DNA of 64,000 bases, taken from NCBI GenBank assembly GCA_032622095.1, contig CP136064.1, forward strand, positions 259,823,863-259,887,862, written 5' to 3'. The position numbers and the translations under genes are program-made. This document shows, piece by piece, positions 1-13,500 of this stretch; position 1 is the stretch's first letter; every line of letters starts with the position of its first letter. Under the pieces are notes generated by a model. That model ran no database searches. It worked only from the letters and a program-made list of their open reading frames with translations, and had not been told where the DNA came from. This DNA comes from Siphonodentalium dalli (lineage: Eukaryota > Mollusca > Scaphopoda > Gadilida > Siphonodentaliidae).

Positions 1-165
1 AATTTCACCCATACAGAGCCCCAGACAAACATGAGCAGACGACACTCTTCTATGTGCTTCTATTTATGTGTGGGGCTCCCTGAAGGGTAATGATTGTTTT
101 TTTTATTTTATGTCCTAAAAATTGTAAGAAACATTTATTTAAAAAATATGATAAAAAATTGTTAA

Positions 166-234
166 GCCAATGCATTCTCTTATATATGCGAGGCGACCTA
201 TGGTCGACTCGCATATATAAGAGAATGCATTGGC
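166..234. repeat. 69-bp near-perfect palindrome (copy 1)
   Basis: Arms of 33 bases with one mismatch around GACC/TATGG. It starts GCCAATGCATTCTCTTATAT and is followed by CACAGGG. Two more copies lie at 23410-23478 and 23611-23679, where they form the two ends of one small element. This copy looks like a right end whose partner is lost or left of the window. Confidence 0.85.
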
Positions 235-401
235 ACAGGGTAAAAAAATCCCGACTTCCGACTGGATTTGATATGGCGGGTCACATATATAGTAGAATAA
301 ACTAGTATAATATGACACAAGATATTTTACAAAGGTATCAACTGTAACATGGTAGAATACCCTGATACAGTTCCATGGTACTATATATGGAGGTACCATG
401 G

Positions 402-1012
402 TAGTACCATGGTACCTATGGAGGGTTATTAGGGTCACAATCCTAACTTCACATTTTAATTATAACTTAACATTTTAATTCTTATATTTTAATTCTAACT
501 TAACATTTTAATTCTTATATTTTAATTCTACTAACATTCTACTTACATTCTATTTACATTCTATTTACATTCTATTCACATTCTAGAAACATTCTAGAAA
601 CATTCTAGAAACATTCTATTAGCTCTAACTTAATATTTTAATTCTTACTTAATATTTTAATTCTAACATAACATTTTAATTCTTATATTTTAATTCTAAC
701 TAGATATTTTAATTATAACTTCATGTTTTAATTTTTACTTAATATTTTAATTCTTATATTTTAATTGTAACTAACTTTATATTTCAATTCTTACTTAACA
801 GTTTTATTTTAATATTTTAAATCTACTACAAAAAGGTCTAATGTTGGAATTAAAATATAAAATATCAAGTTAGAATTAAAATGTAAAGTTAGAATTAAAA
901 TATAAGAATTAGAATGTAAATAGAATTAAAATATAAGAATTAAAATGTTAAGTTAGAATTAAAATGTGAAGTTAGGATTGTGACCCTAATAACCCTCTAT
1001 AGGTACCTTGGT
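402..1012. repeat. AT-rich inverted-repeat element with long terminal arms
   Basis: The left end (GGTACCTATGGAGGGTTATT and onward) returns as its reverse complement ending near 1012. Both arms continue inward as many short copies of ACATTTTAATTCT-like sequence (left) and its complement (right). The middle (520-800) holds runs of TTCTAGAAACA and TTTAATTCT. No coding potential. It is probably a fold-back type DNA element; a target duplication is not clear. Confidence 0.7.
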
Positions 1013-1304
1013 AAATATCACTAGCATCATTGGAGAAAAAATAAATAGTCCCCTATTGGCAGAGGGAGCAGGTTGATTCGAACATTTGTATCACTTGATC
1101 GATATATTCAAGCCTATAGTGATGGTCATGGAGAAGTATGTTTCCTAATATTTTAATCTGTATATCAGAACAAATTAAAACAATAGTTGTACCATGTTTT
1201 ACAGACTATACATATTCATAACAAATGTATGTCGTGAAGAATAGTCAAAACCAAAAGACCCGTATTCAACATCGAAGGTAGGTATTTGTCAGTGTAGACA
1301 TATT

Positions 1305-1310
1305 TTTATT
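1305..1310 (-). terminator. candidate polyadenylation signal of the DHRS11-like gene
   Basis: AATAAA on the minus strand, 182 bases past the stop codon, a plausible 3' UTR length. Other A/T-rich variants lie nearby, so the exact cleavage site is not fixed. Confidence 0.5.
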
Positions 1311-1492
1311 TCCAATTCCAAACAAATAACATAGTATACAAATGACACATACATTCAAAGTAGAAGGGACAGGTATTTGTTGTGGTGCAATACACGCAAA
1401 CAGCGATCCAACAAACATACGCACTGTGGAAGAGCAGCGTTCCAATTTTGGATTTAATCGATATAATATTCCAACTGTCTCAATTGTCCATT

Positions 1493-1534
1493 TCACATAG
1501 TCATGTCCGTTGGTCTGATCACCAAATCGTGAAC
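1493..1534 (-). CDS. DHRS11: DHRS11-like exon 7 (C-terminus and stop, residues 239-251)
   Basis: After a pyrimidine-rich tract and AACAG acceptor, thirteen codons read VHDLVIRPTDMTM followed by TGA at 1495-1493. DHRS11 proteins end with a similar strand (Asp-Ile-x-x-Arg-Pro-Thr-Glu), so this short exon is placed with good confidence despite the 6-kb intron before it. Confidence 0.87.
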   Translation of the reverse strand, partial: VHDLVIRPTDMTM

Positions 1535-4500
1535 CTGTTTGATAAAAAAATAGGCGAACAGATAACTTATACGGTTGATATCTTAAAATGAGATATTGGT
1601 AATTGCTTCGACAAATTTGCTGAGAAAAACGAAACATTTTTACTAAAAATGTTTGTTACGATAGTAAGCTTGAGAAATATGAAAGTGTCAATGACATTGT
1701 AGCTTAACTTGGAGACGTGATAAATTTCTCATGTCCCATGTAAAAATGGCTGAGGATAAATCATTCATTCATTCATTCATTCGTCCTGCCATACATTACA
1801 ATCATTGGAGCGATAAGGAAAGCGGAAAGTAATACCAGATCAAATACCAGATCAAATATAAAGCCATTTGAAGTTTGGGATCAAATGGATGAAAATTCGC
1901 CTCTTTGTTTTTGTGTCTATTTTCGTTAGTGCAACGAAGTTGGACAATAATTTAACTTTAGTGAACATAGCAATCATTTTACATTGCCTGGCATTGTTGT
2001 CATGTAATAAGGCTTTACGTAATAGTATTAATCCGCCTGATTCAATGTAAAGTCATTTTGTTGGCGACTCCAATTTGGCGGGAAGCACGCGCCCATTCGT
2101 CACTAGTGAGAGATAAGGGGAAATATGTAATGGCTTTTTAAATGATATAATAGGGGCTTTATGTAATATATATATAGATATATAGGATTCATTAACTATT
2201 GAACACGATTTAATGTTATGTAAATGATGGGGCCCATTGAGCCCCAACATATGTGTAACCATATGTGTTTTTCAACACGTCTATATAAAATATGTATTCA
2301 GGGTTCAAAACCAACCTCAAATTACAACAACAATAACAAAAGAACATAAACAAACTTCAATTTAACATCTTTTTTGCTTTGTTCTCTTTAACTAATATTG
2401 AAAACCAGATATATGACATATAAACTAGACCTATAAATACCAAAAAAACTTATTTTTTGTATGCAAAATATAACAAAATATTTGTTGAAGTTCCTTCAAG
2501 CCATCGAAGTAATATGAAATTAATTCACCACCGAAAATTATACATAAAACAAATATCGTCTTTTGTGTGAACCCTCTTGTTCCAAACATGTTAATTTATG
2601 CATTAGAATCAAACAAAAGTAAAATAGGTGTCGTAAAAATCAGACTGGAACCCTGGGTTCATCTTCAATACGTGATGGTCCTCATATCTTCAGATTCCAA
2701 CAACAACAACAACAACAACAACATTTTTTAAATGCCACTTCAGTTATCAAAAGTAATGCTGGCCACGCTCAACTGTATTATAACATTGTATTATAACATT
2801 GTATTTTAATATTGTATTATAACATTGCATTATAACATTGTATTATAACATTGTATTATAACATTGTATTATAACATTGTATTTTAATATTGTATTATAA
2901 CATTGCATTATAACATTGTATTATAACATTGTATTATAACATTGTATTATAACATTGTATTTTAACATTGTATTATAACATCGTATTATAACATTGTATT
3001 ATAACATTGTATTATAACATCGTATTATAACATTGTATTATAACATTGTATTATAACATTGTATTATAACATTGTATTATAACATTGCCCAAGAAGTGTT
3101 ATATATCAACATTTTGTTCAACGAAATCTGGCAGGATTGTCAAATATCTAACACCAAAGTCACTTGATTTAGAGATATTCATCTTCATCCGCAATTTGGT
3201 CCGAGACCGTCGGCTTGACGAAAGTTTGCCTTTGATGGATGGTTTTTCGACTCGAATCAAATATTTTTTACCCCGAAGCCAGAGAAAACAGTAATTTGGG
3301 AGAGTTATTTCAGATTATGCATCTTTAAAACAATACTATCCTAAGTGGCTTATCCTGATGAGTATCTGCCCCATGGCCCAATTACCGAACATTATTTAGT
3401 GTAACACACAAGCTATGTAAATACAAGAAAACCATAGTCAGAAATAGCAACGCCATCTAGATCACATTAGGCCTTTACTAAATAAATTGGAGCTTTAATG
3501 TAGTGATTGTAAAACATGTCTATATAGGTAATGGTATATATAGTTGATTATATGTAATGTTTGTGTATATGTGTATAGCATGTGCTTGGCGAGAAAGCAT
3601 ATTAACACATTTTTTTTAATCGGACGTGCGAAACTAGTTATGATAATTATGAAATATGTACACACATACGTCACGTATGATGTGTTCACAAAGGGCGCAT
3701 ACGTTCCAATTGGTTGAACAGTTCATCGCCAAACATGCAACGGCCATTGCAATGATACACCAATATGTTATTGGTAATGACCTTATTTTTTCGGTTCTCA
3801 TTACGAGATAAACGTACCCTGTTTCGTTGTACATTCTGGGATTCGAGCATGAAAACTGTGAACGAGCCGGCGAGTTCACAAACTGTTTTCATGCTCGAAT
3901 CCCAGAATGTACAACGAAACATGGTACGTTTATCTCCATTGTAATTCAATCTAGCAAGGAATTTGCACACAAAAAACTGTATAAAAGGTATATCATTTAG
4001 TAATTTTGACGCGAATCGATCGAGACTTTCATTTTGCCGTTGTCACCGTGCACAAATCGTTGGGTTTGTTCATTCCGTTACTCGGAACACTGCTCCGTAA
4101 CAATTTCCTGTGGGGCGGGTTGGCTCGTTTCGCTACTCCGTTCTGCGCCGATGAAATTTTACCGTGCTACATTCAGATTTGATGCACGCTGAAGCGGCAG
4201 ATGAACGGTATCTATAGCCAACAACGCGCGGTGTGCTCGTTTCGCTACTTCGTTCCGCGCCGATGAAATATTACCGTGCTACATTCAGATTTGAGGCACG
4301 CTGAAGCGGCCGATGTCGGTGAATCTAAAACTAAAGTTAGCCGCTCACGGCCAATCAGAATGCTTGCTTTTAGTGACAAATACTCAACTGAATTACAATA
4401 TACGACGCTATAATTGTTTTCGGCTGGCATGTATCTTTTCTTTGTTATTTGTTCTAATTTCTATCGAAATAGAGGTATGTAATTGACTGACAGAAGCCAA

Positions 4501-7500
4501 TATACGGCGGCTGAACACTGAATGATTTACAAACAATCTCGAGAGTCATTATGAAATAATTTCCCATAAGTTTTCATTCACCACCGATTATGGAGACTAA
4601 TTAATCATAATGCCTTCAAGGTTTTCATGAAAGCACCACCTCAAAATTCCGTTAAAACAACTAATACTTCAAATCATTACAACAACTGAGGCTAATCACT
4701 GAAAGTTTCTCATTCACCACGCCAGAAAACCTCTAAATGCGGACAAAAAATCCACTAATCGGATTAAATACACTCCGGATACTTCGCAATAAAGCCTTTG
4801 GTCTACATTCCAACGAAGACATATGTTCACAGTGTTCAGTTGTCGGGGTTATTTCGGACACCACCAAGGGTAATAAAAAGAAATATCACATCATCGCTAC
4901 GTTGGCTTTAAGAATAATAAAAATATACCCTCTTTAGACATAATTACAAGTCTGGAACACATTTCATTTATAGTGAAATAGAATGTATAAGCTATATTAG
5001 CGGTCGTGGCGGAAGATGATTACCCTGGGCTAGTGTCCGAAATCACCCCAAAGGAATTTTACGGGCCCACAAAAGGGTGTTTCCAATGTGAAAAATCCAA
5101 ATGTTAAGTTTTATTTTTTGTCTCATTTTAGACCACACAATTGAACATGCATGTTTATCGGTCATAATTTGGTTTCAATATGTCATTCAATAAATGCAAT
5201 TATCAGGGCGTCAAGTTTTGACGTATATACATTAAAAAACAAGAAAATTTACAAACTGCAACAATGAGATGAGACATCCGCGAAGATACATGCACCGGCG
5301 AATACATACATCCTGAATACATACATCCTGAATACATACATCCTGAATACATACATCCTGAATACATACATCCTGAATACATACATCCTGCAAACGTCTA
5401 ACAGGTACTGAAATTGCGAGTACAGTTTTAAGCACATTTCTATAAATAGAACCTCCGTGTCTCCACTGACATCCCCAGAACAGGATCACGGAAAACACCA
5501 TATATATAGATGGCATATAATTATAGTATACTATCACCTTATGCGCATAAGACCCGTTCCAAACGACGGATTTTTGTCGACTCGAATCTAATTGTATTAA
5601 ATCCGTCGGTGCATGGTGCGTCTGCGGTCAATTTTGTTTCAGACGGACGCATCCTTGTCGCGTCGAATCTAATACATCGGTAGATTTATATAAAGGTTCA
5701 CTCCATGTTACCTTCACAAAATGGTCACGCGTAGATATCGAGGCCTATATATACCGGTATATTATACATATATATACTAAAATACAGTATAAATTATGTA
5801 TAAATATATGCGCGATTGCAGCGCGAATATATGTGCATATGTATATGAGGATGTATATAGTACATATAGTTATATAATATAATATAATAGGCGCTACAAA
5901 TAAATGTTAGATCGTGCAACCAATTGCCATATATGTGTATACCATGCATGTAAATACAGGTATACAAGAATTATTATAAATCAGAGACTACCACCCCTAC
6001 CATTATAATAAGGAAACCCGGAATATATGAATTATTATAAATAAGAGGTTACCACCCCTGTACCCCTCATAATAAATAATGCCGGTATATATGAATTATT
6101 ATAAATATGATCAGTGGTACCACCCCTACCCCTTATGATGAGGAATACCGGAATATATTAATTATATATTATAAATCATAGGCTACCACCTATATATCCT
6201 TTATAATAAGGAATACCGGTATCTATGAATTATTATAAATCATAGGCTACCATCCCTACCCCTCATAATAAGTAATACCGGTTTATATGAATTATTATAA
6301 ATCTGCTATGAGGCTACCACCCCTACCCCTTATAATAAGGAATACCGGTATATGTAAATTATTATAAATCATAGGCTACCACTCTGCCCCTTATAACAAG
6401 TAATACCTGAATATATGAATTATTATAAATAAGAGGTTACCACCCCTTATCCCTCATAATAAGTAATATCGGTATATATATATGAATGATTATAAATCAG
6501 TAGTACCACCTCTGCCCCTTATAATAAGTAATACCGGTAAATATTAATTATTATACATCAGAGACTACCACCCCTATTCCTTACAATAAGGAATATCGGT
6601 CTATATGAATTATTATAAATCGGTTGCTACAACCCCTACCCCTTATACCGGTATATATGGATTATTCTAAAACGTTGATACTATATCCATTATAAGATGT
6701 GAGTCAGTGACATGCCATGTTCGTTGAGGAATCAAACTACCAAAATAATTACAATTTGCACAATGTTACCTAAGCAATGCTTATAGATATATCTTTCTTT
6801 ATGACAAAGAGAGCGTGCGACAAATGACGTCGTGTGGGTATTTCCTCAGATAAGATGAGCCCCCTCATTATTATACCATTATCATATCATTATCATATCA
6901 TTTGCATTCGTTCTTCGGCAACTTTCGGCTCTTCTCGTCACATGTATTAGATTCGCGTCGTCAAAAATCCGTCGTTTGAAACCGACGAAGATTCGTCTGA
7001 ATTGGACGGAGATTCGTCTGTGACACGGATCTAATTGTTTCAAACGTCGCATTTTTGACGCATTTAATACAATTGTGGGTCTGGTATTAGATTCGAGTCG
7101 ACAAAAATCCGTCGTTTGGAACGGGCCTTAGATTGTCCATTAATAAATGGACAATCCGTACCTTAATTTTCATTAATTAATGGTCAATCCGACCACGCGT
7201 GGCACGCGATCTTGTGATTGTCCACTAAATCACGACATATATAGATAATCCTGCATGTTAGCTTCATATTTAATCTGAAGGGTTATAACTCTATAAAGAA
7301 TGTACCTTTACTAAATAACGGCGATTTGTATGAGAAATTGCAACACCACAATAGATCAACTCTGGTGAAATATAAGTCAAATTCTTCTGTTTGGGTGGGT
7401 GGGCTTGGGGTAACTCCGTATTTAGTTAATTCAAATTAAATTCAATGGTTAGCGTTAATGGTTCTGTCTAAATGGACAACCACAAGCTGATTGACCATTA

Positions 7501-10500
7501 ATTAATGAAAATTTAGGTACAGATTGTCCATTTATAAATGGCCAATCCTTAAAGAATTGCCTGTATACTATATATACAACTAACCTGTACACGAGGGGGC
7601 GCTTCTAATGCGTAAATCACTGCGGCTACCACATCTGCTGGCTCCAAGCACTGAAATAATATCGAAATCGATGTTCAATATATCACTTCTTGGTAAACTG
7701 AAAATCGTGGAATCCCACTGTCACAATATAGTATGCGAATAAGGACAGCCAATCGCACACTGGGCGTCGTAACAAGCGGGTGGGGCAAAATATAGGGAAG
7801 CGGAGTAAACATTGTTCGATATGTGGTCATACATACATACATGCAGACGCAAATGAGGAGTACCACATTTCATATCCATCCGCAAATCCCGACTCGAGAA
7901 GGGGCCGGTGATAATTATGGTGTCCTGTTTCCACCACAAACATTTTTCTCTTCCGTCGCTTCATTCGTTTGGTTTTTAACCTTGCCTCGGTTCCTTCGCG
8001 ACGAATCAAGCGAAATAATCTCAATTATATAAAGGAAGCGAAAAAGTGAAACGAAGCAAGCGAAAAATCAAAATGACGAAAGCGCAAAAACATAATTGCT
8101 ATTTCGCTGGCTTCGGTTTGTTTTTTCGCTTTCGGCGGTTCCTTCGCATGCTTCGCGAAGTATCCAAAGCAATCGAAGGAACCACCGAAACCCAACAACG
8201 ACAACCAAGAATACTTAGCGAAGGAACCACCGAAAGCGAAAAATTAAGAACAACAAAATGTCGCACGAAGGAAGCGAAAAAAAACAAACGAAGCAAGCGT
8301 ATAATAGCGAGTTTGCGATTTCAAACCGGTACGGGTACCGGTACGCGTACGGGTAGCTACCCGTACCAGTACACGTTTTGAAATCGCAAACTGTTTTACC
8401 GGTAGAATTCATCACATCGACTGGTAATGTATGGTGAGCCAACTGCAACAAAAAAGATATTATGATATAGATTGTTATTCGCGTTATTGGCCTATGTTAT
8501 ACTTATAGCGTTATGGGTTGTTGTAAATATGTATTTAGATTAGATGAGCCCCATGATAATCAGTTGCTTTCACCACGGACGAGCTAGGTGGCAGTTGGAA
8601 GAGGACGTTGCTTTTCTTTCACTCATATTGGTAACATTTTCAACAATTGGATTCTACAAGTCATAGACCGATCGAGTGTTGACAATAAATCGGTTGGAAT
8701 TTTTAAACTTCGAAAATAGATTATGATAGCTCAAATATACAATTACTTTATATATAGTTAAAATGTCCAACCGATATTCGGTGTAAAATGTATTGTTTTA
8801 GACCAAGGGTCTAATATTGTCCTACGTGTACTTTCAGTTCGATATAATACCGCATGTGTCCCTTATTTTAGTTGGGGAATATTTAGTCATATTAAAGATG
8901 CATAATCCGAATTAACGCTCCCAAGTTACTATTTTTTTTTGGCTTCGGGGGTAAAACTAAATATTTGATTCGAATCGAGGAACCCACCATCAAAGCGCAG
9001 AGTGATCAGATATCGATTTTTGAAGTTGAAATTGCGGACGAAGATGCTTAACTCTAACATCATGTGGTAATGCGGCCAAAATTTTATACTGTAGTTGACA
9101 GCAATTAGCATTATTTTGTTGTAATTAATCGATTCTGATAACAAAAGCGTATTTTGAAGAAATGTTCTTGTTGTAACTTTATGTTATGGGGACCGTCTGA
9201 TCGGTTTGAGTATCTTTAAGTAAACCCTTGTTTGGAATCTTTCAACAGATCGAAGGGTCGGCCCGTCGGGACAAGGGAATATTTATCCCAAGAATTGGGA
9301 TTGTTGTCGGGATCTAAACACGGAGGTAGGTTGAAATGTTTAACTTGGTAACAAAAAAGGTGTCAAAATGTAGTCTGTTTATTATACGGATTGAATAAAG
9401 AGCGTTTGCTTCACTTCTGTGCGAAACACAGAAAACAGCTGAAACTCGCTCTGCTTATATGCTTAGATTTTGTAGAGTATGTATAGGTATTTCGTGTATT
9501 TGGCGACCTATATTATCCCCACTACAGTATACACAAGTATTGTGGTTCAAATCCGCCATGTCCGTTCAGATAGTAAATATATATTAAAATGAGAAATCAG
9601 TCCCCACCTACATACGATCAGGTAACTAAACGGTAATTGTATTCAAATGTGCAATGCATAGATAAATCCACGATATATTTATGTCCTTGTACAATGGGTT
9701 GAGACAGGGACGTGACGACAGGGGTGTCTTAACCCCCCTCCCCAACTTTGGTCAAATGTTCAACATTTGGAAATTTGATATACCTGACACAACATTTGTT
9801 GGAAATTTCACACAAACAATAGGTTGAAATTGTTTTCGTAGTTTGATTTTCGAACAATTTATTAGTGGATAATTTGTAGCTTTTGGACCAACATTTGCAT
9901 ATTTCGCTATTTTTGGCAACAAAATTTGGACTGAAATGGCTGTCAGAAACAGTTGGAAATTGTTCAAGCTTGTGAGGGGTCTCATGTCTCAAAATTTCCA
10001 ACAATTGGAAAGCTTGATGCCAGCCAAGGGGAGGGGTGGATTTACGCGCAAACTTGTGAATTTGATATGGTTCGAGATATGTAGTTAGAAATTCGAAGGT
10101 GGACACCCTTCCTAACGCGCAGACCATCTATAGCCATGTCCCTGCAATATGGGCATCTATAGCACCATCTACTCACTCTATTAATCACAACCTGTCATTA
10201 ATGCAGTGAACAAAGTTGTTAGTGAAAACAAATCGGCCTTCCGTATTTATCTAAGTGCTAGAAGCCGCCTCGAGAATTTGAACACAAATCCTGGGTTAAA
10301 ATGACAACTTTATCAATAATATTTGCCCATGAAATCTTTCAATAAATAGGTTAACGCATAGCTGACTGGAATTTCATGGAATTCATGGACCTTTGAGTGA
10401 AAAAATCGTAGTGAAAGGCTACCGGTCAATGGGACAAATCTACTCGTTTCAATTCGCTATCGCTTTATGTGTTGCATTGAAAGTACCCAAGTGACCGTGA

Positions 10501-13500
10501 CGATGTTCACAGATTTACCCGTACCCGTTCCCGTCGAACGGGTATCGCAAACTCGCTAATAACAATGTTTTGTTACTTTCATCGTTTTAGTTTTTCGCTT
10601 GCTTCCTTTGATATTTTCGCTTGCTCCCGTTCCTTCGCAGCGAAGCAAGCGTAAACAAAACAAACGAAGGAAGTGAAAAAACTATGTGGCGGAAAAGCAC
10701 ACCATAGAAAATACATCCCGCGATATTACTGGGAAGAACCTTCTAGATGGAAATTATATCCACTACTTTCTTCTCCTAATCCCGAAATACAGAAGGGATT
10801 TGGCATCCTACTTAAAATAGGGCTGAATAAGTTTGCATGAGAGATGACATAACATGGGCGATGAAGCGACGAGATAATGATGACGACGACAATAATGAGG
10901 ACGACGATGATGATTATGTTGTTGTTGACGATGGTGATGATGATGATAATGATGATGATGATAATGACAAATATTTTGTAAATAATGTACATATGTTCGT
11001 ATACTCTTATTTCATGTTAATTCATGATTGAGAAAACCTTGTTATATGACTCTAGAATATGTAATTATTATTAATTTGTAGTTATGAAGCCAGTTAATTA
11101 AATGGGGCTGTTCCTGAATCCAATCATAAATAAGACGCCTTCTAATATATTCAATGGTAAATATGAAACAAATTAATTAATTTGAGTCGGGTCGTATATC
11201 CAGAGGAAAGTTGGTACGTTGGTCGACTAACACTAACATACGTTCTATTCCAGAGCGATGTCAATTTCCATTGGTACTCACACTTGGCATATTAGTAAAG
11301 TTCTTATTATTTCAGTTAAGCTATAAGCAAATCCGTCAAATACTGGAAATTTGAGTACAGTCCCCCTTTAAAGTGACGTGAAACACTCCGATAGGGTGAT
11401 CAAATAGAAATGGATGATAACATTGCTCAAAGTAGTTATTTTAACAAATATTAAATCCAACTGACAACACACACCATCATTATTATGTATTAATTGATTT
11501 CAGTGACTCTCGATGGATAAATCGTTTTCGTTACGTTATCGCCGATAGTTTTGTCCCGAATCGAGAAGTAAATATTTACAATTGAGCGTATAGTTCAGAG
11601 GATGTTTTCTATGGAGTGGTACGGTAGATATGTTTGAGATTTTCGGCGATGTACTAGAATGCTACATTCCTCCAATTAGCATAGTGTCTGAATACTAACT
11701 TAACAGTTTAACGCACCTGAACAAGTCCATAATATGTCTTTAAGCATTATAATTACCCCTTAAATGGAAGACACTATATAAACGACCGTGTATGTACCAA
11801 CATGCAGTCATATTACCTTAAATCTACCGTAAACAAGCTTTGCCTTCTCTTTGCCGTATTTTCTCTCATGGAAATTAGTTTCCACGTAACCGGGGAAAAT
11901 TGACTGAAACACAAAAATATATTAACCTAGCTGATATTAACGGCGGTAGTTATAGACATCACGCATATAGTAGACCGTATACCAAATTATCTGTCACATA
12001 TCGATAACCATTCAATTGTACATGTACAGCGAGTTAGTATCTCACGCGACGTGAACTCGCAGGCCGGTTTAAAACCCCCATGGCGGTTTGCGATCAAAAA
12101 TAAACAACAATATTCGCTTTTGAATTATTCTCGGTATCGAAATATGTCAATAGATACTTCAGCTACCTTTCTACGAGCATTATATTTGCAAATAAGACGC
12201 GTGCATTTGTATTCATAGGAATTCTGGTATCGGAAACGGAATACCCAGAAAAGGTATTGCGTAATTATCTTAAATTAACATGAAACTATTAAAGGTACTC
12301 AATCCGAATTAACGCTCGTAACTTACTATTTCCTTGGTTTCGGGGGTAAAAAATATTTGATTCGAGTCGAGGAATCCACCCATGGAAGCTAGGAGTGATC
12401 AGATATAGATGTTTGAAATTTATTATTTTATGTGGCCCAGTAAACTGTCGACGAGTAGAACTTATCTGACCAGATAGCGGATGAAGATCGATAACTCTAA
12501 AATCCAGTGGCTTTTTTGTGTCAGATATTTGATAACCGGCAAAATTTCGTTGAACAAAACGTTGATAAATAACAGGTTTTGGGAAATTTTAAAATATAGT
12601 TGACAGTGTTTAGCATTATTTTTGGGCAATTAATCGATCCTGATAACTGAAGCGGCATTTCAAAAAATGTTGTTGTTGTTGGAATCTGATGATATGGGGA
12701 CCGCCGAATCAGATTGAGTACCTTTAAAAAAAAACATCCCGCATTGCTTTCTCTTGGTTTTAATAAAAAGTATTTAGTATACGATAAACGTTTCAGATCG
12801 ACAACATGCAGCGCTAGATTTTCTTCCCATGGCCAACAGTTGCAATTTTAAGCGACCGCTGCATGACTAAAAATCATTAATGGGATTCGAATGAGCCATG
12901 TCCGTTTATCCCTTTCTACAATAAAAACTCATTAACGAGTAGGGCAATAGCGAGTTTGCGATACCCGTCCGACGGGAACGGGTACGGGTAAAATGGTGAA
13001 CATCGTCACGGTCTCTTGGGTACTTTCAATGCAGCTCATAAAGCGATAGCGATTTGGAACGGGTAGATGTGTCCTGTTGACCGGTAACCTTTCACTACGA
13101 TTTTCTCACTCAAATGTTCATGAATTACATGAAATTCCAGTCATAAGTTTATTGTTAACCTCCTCAATTTAGGAGAGCATATATACAAATGACAATTATA
13201 TATAAGTTACATAAATATGCATGCAAATGTAATACCAGTCACAATATTAATATAACAGTGTTTATGCCATGTCACACGCATGCGGCCAGGTCTGATATTT
13301 TCAAATTCCATGTGTTAAGGTGGTCGGTGATAATCTAATATAGAAATGCCAGTTGTCAACAACAACAACAAAACAAAACAAAACCTGATTAGCAATATCA
13401 CATGCGTGTGATTTAGCGAAATAAAATTTCCGAATAAAATATTTATTGCAGATCAAAGTTGAGTATTGGAACTTTCGAATGTGAGTCGTCATATTAACTT

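Noticed and set aside
1266-1637. 123-codon minus-strand frame overlapping exon 7
   Set aside because: It is in a different frame from the splice-consistent exon and crosses the acceptor's pyrimidine tract and 3' UTR.
5232-5537. 101-codon frame with repeated Ile-Gln-Asp-Val-Cys
   Set aside because: Translation of the 15-bp tandem array.
8046-8381. 111-codon Lys/Arg/Glu-rich frame
   Set aside because: Made of GAAGCGAAA-type repeats and crosses into the end of transposon copy A.
10837-11031. Asp-rich 64-codon frame
   Set aside because: It is a GAT/GAC microsatellite without start, splice or family context.
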